DNA from: Caulochytrium protostelioides
Lineage: Eukaryota; Chytridiomycota; Caulochytriomycetes; Caulochytriales; Caulochytriaceae
DNA: 64,000 bases
Assembly: GCA_003615045.1 (NCBI GenBank)
Contig: ML014185.1
Span: forward strand, 22,346-86,345
Direction of reading: 5' to 3'
Part shown: positions 18,701-25,494 of the stretch, piece by piece
Numbering within the stretch: position 1 is the stretch's first letter
How the letters are laid out: each line of letters begins with the position of its first letter
The notes under the pieces: generated by a model
Database searches by the model: none
Seen by the model: only the letters and a program-made list of their open reading frames with translations
What the model was told of the DNA's origin: nothing
Program-made: the position numbers and the translations under genes

Positions 18701-20946
18701 GCTCGGTGAGTGGCCGCGTCAAGACCCTCGATGCCCTCTTTGACGTGTTGCGCACCAACGGCCACTTCTTCGAGAACCGGTACTGGCGCAAGCTCACGCA
18801 GAGCACGCTTGTGCCGATCTTTGAGGATATGAGCACGGCGACGCTGGTCCAGACTCTGCAGCCGCTGCCGCCGCCGGCGTTGGCAGGCGCGGCGCCATCC
18901 GTGCCGCCAGCGGCGGCGCCGTCGGCCGCCGCGGCCGCGAGTCTGCGCGAGGTCGGCCGCGCCATCTGGAGCCAGGGCCTCCGCTTGCTCGTGGAGCTCG
19001 TGCTGATGTACTTTGACCACCTGCTCATCCGGCAGAACGGCGCCCCGCTCTCGCCGGCCGCGCACCAAGCGGGGCTCGACGTCTTCCAGCGCGTGCTCGA
19101 CCTGGTGATCCGCATGCTCGAGAAGAACGACGAGACGCTCGCGCCGCAGGGCCAGATCTGCCTCCACCAGCTGCTGGTCAACACGATCCGGCGCTTCAGC
19201 GATGCGCAGTGCTGGCCGCTCGCGACCGACACCATTGCACGGGCCTTCCGCGCCACACTGCCGGCGGACCTGCTGAACTGCGACTACGGTGGCGCCGCCA
19301 CGGCCGAGCCGGGTGGCGCCGCCACGGGAGGCGCCGCCACGGGAGGCACCGCCGCGGCCGCTGCGGGTGACGCCGGTATGGGTGCCGATGGCGCGGGCGC
19401 TCCGCCCGGGGTGCCGATGCTGACGGCGAGCGCGTCGACGTCGTCGGTTGCGGCCGTCGGCTTGGACGGGTCGGGCGACCCGACGGACCCGATGCTGCTG
19501 CGCGGGACGCGGCCGTTCGACGGCGCGGACAACGACCTGCCGTCCGGGATCCGGTCGCGCGAGCAGAAGCCCGGACGGAGCCTGACAGGCGCCGCGGCGG
19601 CCCAGCACCTCGATCCGCTGGCGCCCGGGTTCACGCACGTGCTCAATCGCAGCATCGATGCCGCGGGCCGCGTCGCGGCGCGGCTGGCCGGCTACCCGAT
19701 CCTTATCGATCACCTCAACTTCGATCAGACGGTGAGCAAGTGTGGCACGCATCTGGAGATCCTGCAGGGCACGTGCGACCTACTGATGAGCGAGGTCTCG
19801 GAGCTCGCGCACCACCCGAACGCGAGTCCGACGCCGCCGCTTGCATCATCCATTGTGTCGCCGACGAGCGCCCAGGTCGATGCCGAGCCCAATCACGACG
19901 CGGCGGGCGACAAGGACGACTCGGATGAGGCCGAGGATGGCGACGCCCTCGGCGCGGACGAGGACGCGGACGAGGACGAGGACGCCGCGCTGGCGGACTC
20001 GCTGGCCCCACGCCGCCGCCGTCGTCCGGACACGCGCCGCGTGCTGCTGCTCATCCCGACGGCGTACCGTGCGCGCTGGATGCAGTGCATTTACGATTCC
20101 TACGTGATCGCGCGCGCGTTCAACAACAACTACCCGCTGCGCCACGCGATCTGGCGCAAGGGCCTTGTCCAGGAGATGCCGAACCTGCTGCGCAACGAGA
20201 CGATGGCGCTCAGCACCTACCTGCGCTTCCTCGTGGCGTTCTACCACGAGTCCTGCGGCGCGCCGTCGGGCCGGCCGAGGGGCAAGCGCCGCGGCGCGCG
20301 CATGGACGCCGACGCCGTGATGGCCGCGCTCGCCCAGACGCCGCGCGACCGCTGGGCCCAGATCGCCGAGACCGCGAGCCCGCTGGTCCTCTCCCAGCCG
20401 GCCACGCGCCTCGCGGCGCCCGTGTCGCCGCCGTCGCCCCAGTTGATGGCGGCGGACGACGGCGCCCACGGTGACGCGCCCGCCGAGGGCGACGTCGCCG
20501 AACAGCGGGCGGCGGCGTCGAAACGCGACGGCGGCGGCCGGCCGCGCCCCGTGTCGATGGCCGAAGCGGAGTTCCAGCTGTGGCTGCGCGCGTCCGTGGT
20601 CCGCGAAACGACGGACCTCTTTGAACGCTACCGCCAGCTGCTGAGCGACCCTGCGAAGCACGCGCGCAACATCACGCTGTGGAACCCGGCGGTGGCGCAG
20701 CTGCTGGCCGAGTTGACGGAGCTGGTGGCGCCCGTGGACCGGGCGGCGGCCGCGGCGATCGTGGGCGCCGACGGCGTCCATGGCGCCGCCGTGCGGCTCG
20801 GGCTCGCGTACTACATGCCGCGGTTTGCCCGCCTCGCGATTCGCATGGCGACGGCGCCGCGGCCCGAGGGCCGCGTGGAGACCCGCGCGGCCCTACAGCA
20901 TTTCTTGCTCCGCGTCTGCGACGCGACCATGGGCACCGAGTATTAG
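12724..20946 (+). CDS. SEC7: SEC7/BIG-type large ARF guanine-nucleotide exchange factor
   Basis: The 2740-residue protein activates ARF GTPases at the trans-Golgi for vesicle budding. The Sec7 catalytic domain lies at about residues 972-1175 (15640-16250): it has FRLPGEAQKIDRIMEKFA with the catalytic Glu at residue 1078 (codon 15955), and the second signature AYTLAFSIIMLNTDQHSPSI. N-terminal to it are DCB- and HUS-like helical regions; the HUS-like part is around 14320-14940. Long helical HDS-type regions follow, for example LRFEWTQIWRVLQPYF-like and QSFEILHMIFHQYFDTLL segments. Yeast Sec7 is about 2000 residues; the excess here is Ala/Gly/Pro/Ser-rich inserts (13780-14300, 17380-17690, 18300-18600, 19290-19560). 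ATG 12724 is preferred to the ORF's first codon because the upstream part is Arg-rich and lacks hydrophobic pattern; ATG 12763 is an alternative. Confidence 0.93.
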   Translation: MALASAAAAAVGGMAMIEATVIKLRDTAQSLRVAAVVEACETSLGQIKLHAPPPPTPPPPPTPQPPAGGPPKPAAAAPTPRGDGGPAATDASRADHGPMTPSSPASPSADADAAAAAAALPTAAVPSAPSVAPRMSADPYWRPFQLAMAPEGPMRLRETALDGIQRLIAHDLLHGALPWKDPAGSLPSPSSSAAGAPARSPGGASSLLDDRIASVPGTAGDDAVAVLATLPPRPPLLIDAIVEAICGCASLGAVDETLQLQVLKTLLTCVTATHTELHGLTLLKVIQTCINLHLYSKNDIHQMTAKASLTQIVNLTFSRLERYAHMLQLARPHGPNGAQDPVVAEALQTAMGALHPAFAAAAAATAAPSPPARATDAVPAPSLTSRASAASPLLTSATSPTGAGAAAAPTTATATATATIAEAVPADAASPASASASASSSTIPAFKAHDAGADAASDSEIRAVSETASVASAASPSGPPLVGESTLAVSTSGSTGASTAPVAKTTLPPLPPAATDSPVDPEPGRVAAAQDTSGRNPYHPSLAYYNHLLRRDAFLVLRHLCRLSLSLNTGGTAGDADATGGGAPSKTQAAASASASASAAAAAAAETDDETSAPAQKAKRLALELILSVLNNAGPVLQTDPLFSTIVKQILCPSIARNGFASKPTTFEYAFSIFLLLVRFYRDRIKHEIEVILNSVFLHLLEMESASFQQKSMVLTGLLKICENPQTLVDLYLNYDCDLVMVSLFERIVHACARLAQRRDTGPVAPLGWMGYAASATGLDGNRQRHQRHQERQLQLKVLCCLVAIVNSLVEWSHDLVPTLPILPSDLQLMRQENERRASRRSFDLTGSPPVRDGMGAMHDAAGDAAGATGGATRQAAASRALMTAKSFLDALSSTAQIQPVVLAKNPLGRIHMMDAHGLGYGGGSRRYGGGTGGFAGAADGAADGAASGGAAGSGGVGGSHAQIPTDEAITTDQLHDMASRKQQLHAAIRLFNMKPNKGMAMFIAHRFIDRPDDPRQIAAFLKTQPGLSKRAIGEYLGEGNKENIAVMHAFVDGFDFAHTGFVHALRIFLQAFRLPGEAQKIDRIMEKFADKYCENNTETFAKADAAYTLAFSIIMLNTDQHSPSIRNRMDKEAFLRNNRGINDNNDFSPEFLGGIFDEIHDHEIVMEEEHEAAAAATSVSTSNPMDTISSLTQLAMGWGAGDLNDQLRLQVYQREMQQVQRKTQLLMTASNGGVGGAHGSLPAGASARGGIDTAGTGATSGGRDGSPGGLGGPRAMTEYRSARNPELARPMFGVASWPLMATLSLLFESQTSEDVSELSGAVNTPSAATAAAEADGSPTSPSGMDSRTASANSLPDDGRPAAARELKITDLCLQGLADSIRIASVFRMETQRDAFVSALAKLTGLSSHMQELKPKHVKAIKTLVALANLLGEYLESSWVQILQVVSQMERLQLIATSGQRMSLDVRGGSPMKGTRSHHEAAVRLNQLPLVQKLVEDLASQTTLIAVDRIFSNTMNLSAPAIIHFFRALCQVSLEEVNMPGIHLTPVGHTGTHAGGLLSLNGSPVLPGVAAPALRMSTTSLGSPALPGVGGNSGVGASTSMSAAQNAVAGGNAGSSSVVPSAPAAAAAAAAVAAAANATAPSIASANGIGSASPPRMYLMQKIVEIATYNLNRIRFEWTQIWRVLQPYFYVVACHPSPMVATFTVDALRQLSMKLLDRDELSHFSGQAEFLKVFEGIIAICHDSSVGGGTAGFPNPQSSPKMVARGMHAKPYLSPQDIELKELVLRSVAQLVKARSRSIRSGWKSIFAVLHRAAFLASTEASVLITQSFEILHMIFHQYFDTLLAAGAFVDYVSTLAEFALLETPVRVAPHANAGGAGGMAEMAGGELQAPSALALDLIQQCATRIAQQTRALPMRSHGQNGNPDHHHAASAATATATTDHAAAALADSGNSAAALAAQPFYMLPNGLISEDYFYFRWFPLLSAMSRIVIDGRSVSGRVKTLDALFDVLRTNGHFFENRYWRKLTQSTLVPIFEDMSTATLVQTLQPLPPPALAGAAPSVPPAAAPSAAAAASLREVGRAIWSQGLRLLVELVLMYFDHLLIRQNGAPLSPAAHQAGLDVFQRVLDLVIRMLEKNDETLAPQGQICLHQLLVNTIRRFSDAQCWPLATDTIARAFRATLPADLLNCDYGGAATAEPGGAATGGAATGGTAAAAAGDAGMGADGAGAPPGVPMLTASASTSSVAAVGLDGSGDPTDPMLLRGTRPFDGADNDLPSGIRSREQKPGRSLTGAAAAQHLDPLAPGFTHVLNRSIDAAGRVAARLAGYPILIDHLNFDQTVSKCGTHLEILQGTCDLLMSEVSELAHHPNASPTPPLASSIVSPTSAQVDAEPNHDAAGDKDDSDEAEDGDALGADEDADEDEDAALADSLAPRRRRRPDTRRVLLLIPTAYRARWMQCIYDSYVIARAFNNNYPLRHAIWRKGLVQEMPNLLRNETMALSTYLRFLVAFYHESCGAPSGRPRGKRRGARMDADAVMAALAQTPRDRWAQIAETASPLVLSQPATRLAAPVSPPSPQLMAADDGAHGDAPAEGDVAEQRAAASKRDGGGRPRPVSMAEAEFQLWLRASVVRETTDLFERYRQLLSDPAKHARNITLWNPAVAQLLAELTELVAPVDRAAAAAIVGADGVHGAAVRLGLAYYMPRFARLAIRMATAPRPEGRVETRAALQHFLLRVCDATMGTEY

Positions 20947-21787
20947 CGCCTGCCGTTTCTTTTCTGGCACCGTGACGATGATTTGAGTTTATATGGATAG
21001 AAGGTGACTTCTGCCTTGTGACTTCTGCGCTTGGCGGCAATGGAGGCGATGGCACATGCTAGGCGCGCTAACCTCGCCCTGGCCCTCCTCCACGGCGGGG
21101 GCATGCGGCTTCCCATCCTTTCCAGCCTTGCGCCACGAGCGCCGGCAGGCGGCGGGCTGAGGCCCGATTGGCCTCAGAGACAACCGACTCAGGGGGCTCC
21201 ATCGTTTCTCCTTAATCGTTTATCGGATGATCGGTGGCCTGCACGGCTCTGGCTCGCGCCGGTCGGGCCGGACCGGCAGCAGGGTGCTGAGCGGTCGGCG
21301 TCGCCATCGTTCTACCGGCCCGTAAGCGACGTCAATGCGGCAGACGTGCATCAGCGGCTGGAGCGACGCAGCGCGATGGGGCTGCGGGATGCTACGGCCG
21401 GCGCTGCGGGGCTGGCGTCAGGGTCCATCAGACGACAGAAGGGTCGTGCACGCGCCCACCGTGGGCCGACCCACGGCCAGGGCGCGATCGGCTGGAGAAA
21501 GCGGGGACAACATCGATGTTCACGATGCTGAGATGTGTGATGCTAAGATGAGGGTCGAGAGTATCGTTTGACGCGTCGCCATTCTCCGCCATTGCGGGAG
21601 ATGTCCTATGACGGGAAGAACTGCTCGCGCAATCTCCGAAAACTCTTCATCACCCACCCACGATAGATTATCTGGTCTCAAGGTGTCACCATCTTGTCCT
21701 CATTTATACTGATAGATCGCCGTCGCAACCTCCGCGTATCGGTACATCATCCCCGCACCCCCGCCCCTCCTTCCAGCGCCTCCCGTG
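20947..21787. other. Intergenic region upstream of HIS1
   Basis: No supportable gene in about 840 bases. The last 250 bases before HIS1 (21540-21787) are less GC-rich and read like a promoter. A pair of 12-mers of the form GATGCTRAGATG occurs at about 21528-21551. No clear TGACTCA (Gcn4) box was seen ahead of this amino-acid gene. Confidence 0.5.
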
Positions 21788-22840
21788 ATGGAGATCTCAG
21801 AGCTCGACGGCGAGCGCTTGCTCTTTGCGGTCCCCAAGAAGGGCCGCCTGCACCAGCGCTGCCTGCAGCTGCTCGAGGGCGCGGACATCCAGTTCCACCG
21901 CAAGAACCGCCTGGACATCGCGACCAGCACGAATCTGCCGCTGACGCTCGTGTTCCTGCCCGCAGCGGACATCGCCAAGTTCGTCGGCAACGGCAACGTG
22001 GATCTCGGCATCACGGGCGAGGACATGATCGCCGAGGTCGCCGGGGGCTCGGCGCACGGCAAGATCACGACCGTCCAGGAGCTCGGGTTCGGCACCTGCC
22101 GGCTGTCCCTGCAGGCGCCCGCCGCGGACGTCGAGCGCCGCCGCGCCCGCAAGGCCGCCGCGGGCGCCGCGGGCGCCGACGCCGCCGTCACGCCCCGCGA
22201 CTTCGTGGGCTGCCGCGTCGCCACCAGCTTCGTCCACCTGGCCACCAAGTACTTTGGCGCCATGGAGGCCGGCGCGTCGGCGGCCGATGCCGCGGAGGCC
22301 CTCCAGACGGCGTCCACGGCGACGAGCACGGCGCCCGCGGCCGCGCCGCCCGCGGCGACGGGCGCCGGGTCGACCCGGATCGAGTATGTCGGCGGGTCGG
22401 TGGAGGCGGCGTGTGGCCTGGGCCTCGCGGACGCCGTGGTCGACCTGGTCGAGTCGGGCGAGACGATGCGGGCGGCGGGCCTCGTGGAGGTCGGCACGCT
22501 GATGGCGACGCAGGCGGTGCTGGTGGCGAACCGGGCGAAGCTGGCGTCGGACGGCCCGCGGCGCGCGCTCGTGGACATGATCGTGCGGCGGATCCGCGGC
22601 GTCCTGGCTGCCGCGCGGTACGTGCTCATCAACTACAACATGCGGCGGGACCAGCTCGCGGAGGCGCGGCGCATCACGCCGGGCCGCAAGGCGCCGACCG
22701 TCAGCACGCTCGAGGACCCCGAGTGGATCGCGGTCAGCGCCATGATCCTCAAGAAGGACGCCGCCACCATCATGGACCAGCTCGAAGCTGTGGGCGCCCG
22801 CGATATCCTTGTGTTCGAAATCCACAACTGCCGCGAATAA
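21788..22840 (+). CDS. HIS1: ATP phosphoribosyltransferase (first step of histidine synthesis)
   Basis: HIS1/HisG joins ATP and PRPP to make phosphoribosyl-ATP, the committed and feedback-inhibited step of histidine biosynthesis in the cytosol. The 350-residue protein shows the N-terminal LLFAVPKKGRLHQ segment, VDLGITGEDMI, a DLVESGETMRAAGL phosphate-binding signature, and a C-terminal regulatory domain (TVSTLEDPEWIAVSAMI ... ARDILVFEIHNCRE) of the long-form family. Yeast HIS1 is 297 residues; most of the excess is one Ala/Thr/Pro-rich insert at 22261-22378. The start is ATG 21788; a GTG three bases earlier also opens the frame but is not needed. It stands alone, with no other histidine gene nearby. 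Confidence 0.95.
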   Translation: MEISELDGERLLFAVPKKGRLHQRCLQLLEGADIQFHRKNRLDIATSTNLPLTLVFLPAADIAKFVGNGNVDLGITGEDMIAEVAGGSAHGKITTVQELGFGTCRLSLQAPAADVERRRARKAAAGAAGADAAVTPRDFVGCRVATSFVHLATKYFGAMEAGASAADAAEALQTASTATSTAPAAAPPAATGAGSTRIEYVGGSVEAACGLGLADAVVDLVESGETMRAAGLVEVGTLMATQAVLVANRAKLASDGPRRALVDMIVRRIRGVLAAARYVLINYNMRRDQLAEARRITPGRKAPTVSTLEDPEWIAVSAMILKKDAATIMDQLEAVGARDILVFEIHNCRE

Positions 22841-25494
22841 ACGCGCATCAATGGAATCATGAAGTCGAGCCTCTTGGCGCCCCCGAAGTACGATGATGCG
22901 AACCAAGTCCTGGCCACGGCGGCGCGGCCGATGCCGGGCCGAAAGGCCTGCAAGGAGGGAAGCGACCTGGCCTTCCGACCCACCCGCCATTGGCTGAGTC
23001 GCGAGCGTGGCCGCGCCACCACTGAGGTGCTCCCATGTGTCAGAGGCGACCCCCAGGATGACGCGTGGATCCACGCGGTCGGACGCCGCGTGTGGGATCC
23101 GGCGTCGATCCAGCGATCTGCGGACGGCGCACCAGGACTGCTCAGCAAACGACGCTTGTCAATTGCCGCCGTCCGTCATCCGTTCGGAAACGGTCGTCAC
23201 GACGCCGCCGCGCCACGGCCCACCGTGCACGACGCGGCGCCCGTCCGGTGCCGACGCCATTGTCGGAGGCGGGCGGCGCCACTGATGAGGCGCCTCGGAA
23301 GGACGGGCAACGGGAACCCCGATCGTGGCAGCGGTGTTTTGGGTATGAACGCCGACGGCGGGGGCTGAGCGGTTTGGGGCGACCGGCCCTGGATCTCGTG
23401 CAACCGAACCTGATATCCGCCTCCGAGGGACGGCCGCGGGTCCCGATGGGCAAGCGATCCGCGGGCTCGTCCCGGTGACCGTGGTCGTCTGTAGCCTGTC
23501 GTGTTTATTTTGGTCGCCGGCACCGATTCACCCCTCGCTGGCTTCACCCGCGACGGTGGGGTGACGGACGCCCCTCTCGTCGACGGTCATGGCGCCTCGC
23601 TCGCGTGATGCGGTATGGAGAACTTCCGAATCGATGCCGAAAAAGAAGCGAGAAATCCTGCGGAAGGGAGACGCGAGGACGTCTCGCGTCCAGGCGGATG
23701 GAAGGCCTCCGACGTCCGATGGGGGACGGCGGCAGGACATGGAATCGGACCACCGCCAACGCCTCCAGTCCTGCGCTCCATTGCGTGATTGGCTCGCCGA
23801 GCGCGACGATGAGACGCCGTGCCCATGGCCCGATGGCGCGCGGGGATTCACCTCGCGGCTCGTGACCGTCCGAAGCGTCGCGTCGGATCGGCTCGCTGCT
23901 GCAGCTGCTGCTGCTGCTGCTTCGCCCCACGCGCGTCCCGTCGGGGGGTCGGTGTCCGGCGCGGCCGGTGCCGGTGCGGCCGGTGCCGGCGAGGCAGGGC
24001 GCTGCTCGTGGCGTTTTCGTATGGGGCGACGCGGGGGATGTGGCGCATCGGACGCACGCCGGCGGCGTGGAGCCGATGCGGTGGAGCCGAGCGCCGCGTT
24101 CCCAGGGTCGCCGGCGGGGGCGTCGGGGCCTGGACCGGCGGCGCCGTGGTCGGCCGCGCAGGCGGCGTCCGGCGTCCAACGACCGGGACCGACGCGGCCG
24201 CCGCCGCCGCCGCCGCCGCCGCCGCCTCTCGAGGCCTGTCCTGCCATCCCACGGCGCCTGGCGATCATGGCCCAGGAGGTCGAGGCGCGTCGAAGGCTCG
24301 GCGAGCCCAGCTGGGTCCGTGGCGCGCCAGCGCGTCACCGCCGCCGTGCCTGCCGCCGTGCCTGCGAACCCCCCTTCCCCGACCATCCGCCGCCGCCCGG
24401 GCTCCACCCGGCGGTGTGGAGCATCCCCATGCCTTCCGCGGAAAGGGTCAGCCGTGGTACAACCCAGCGCCATGGCAACATCCCTGGCGCAGGGTGGATC
24501 TAGCATGGACGAGAACCCAATCACTCCATCACACGATGCCAGGCCATGCCAGGCCATGCCATGCGGTGGAGGGGGTCATGCGACGGGGTGGTCCCATCAC
24601 CATCAAGGACGCCGACCGAGGCCAAGGATAAAGAGCCGTTCGCATCGACCTCCGAGCGCTGCAGACCCGATCGCATCGACCGGCACTGTGCGTCTTGCTG
24701 CGAGTCCAATCGGGGTCGTCCTTGCCCCCGAGCGGTCCCGAGATCGCCCCCTTCCTCGTGCCTGCCCGCTAAGCCTCTTGCCGCATCGAGCGCCTGCTCT
24801 GCCAAGACCCTCGTCGAGGACCCCGTGCACGCCGCCTCTCGCGAAGGAGGACGGCCCTCGGCGCACTGCCATTTGCGGAAAAACATCAAAGAATCGAGGT
24901 AAGTCGGTCTCACCACTATGCGCCGTGGGCGACCGTTTGGCCGCGGCTCGATCCCCGACCCCGCGGGTACCCGAGGAGAGCCGGCGCGGCTGGCGGCGCG
25001 CGGCTGCCACGCGTCGCGCTGCGATCGTACGGCCGCCGTTGATGCGCGCCGGAACTCCGACCACTACGCCGCCGTCGCGACCGCGAACCGCGGGTGTCGG
25101 CCACGGCAGCGCGGAGCGCCACCGGTCGGGTCGGCGAGCCGCTGTGGGCCATGGCGGGCGCTTGGTCCAGCACGACGCCGGGGCATCCCCCAGACGTGCT
25201 CATGGAATCTCATGCCCATCCACTCACCGTCATGCATCCAATCGTTTTGTATGCATCGCATGAAATCCCCTTTTCTCGTGGATTCGCCTTATCAACCCCG
25301 GCCTGATCGGGTTCGCGATCCCGACGTCGTGCTGGGGGGTCGCATGGAATGCATGCATGGTTTTCTGGATCGGCGACGCGGCGTTCTCGTGAATTGTCCC
25401 TCGGATTTGTGTGATTCTGGTTCTGGTTCTGATTCTGATTCGTTGTTGCATCTGCGCTCTTGGTCCCGATTAGCCTTCGAGCATTCGTGCTACG
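22841..25494. other. 2.65-kb gene-poor region between HIS1 and chitin synthase
   Basis: Many overlapping open frames exist on both strands but none shows the GC-saturated third positions of the confirmed genes or a recognisable domain. It holds a (GCC)10 tract at 24197-24226, a tandem 10-mer (ccaggccatg) near 24540-24560, and a perfect 5' splice donor GAG|GTAAGT at 24896-24904. The last 150 bases are less GC-rich and probably form the chitin synthase promoter or leader. Confidence 0.5.
24197..24226. repeat. (GCC)10 microsatellite
   Basis: Ten perfect GCC units lie in the gene-poor region about 1.27 kb before the chitin synthase start. Confidence 0.95.

Noticed and set aside
23589-24503. 304-codon open frame on the plus strand in the gene-poor region
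   Set aside because: Third positions are mixed, unlike real genes here; the product is Arg/Pro-rich with a GCC-repeat poly-Pro run and matches nothing I know.
24546-24902. 118-codon open frame ending in a splice donor
   Set aside because: Could be an exon, but there is no recognisable domain and no clear partner exon; kept only as a finding on the donor site.
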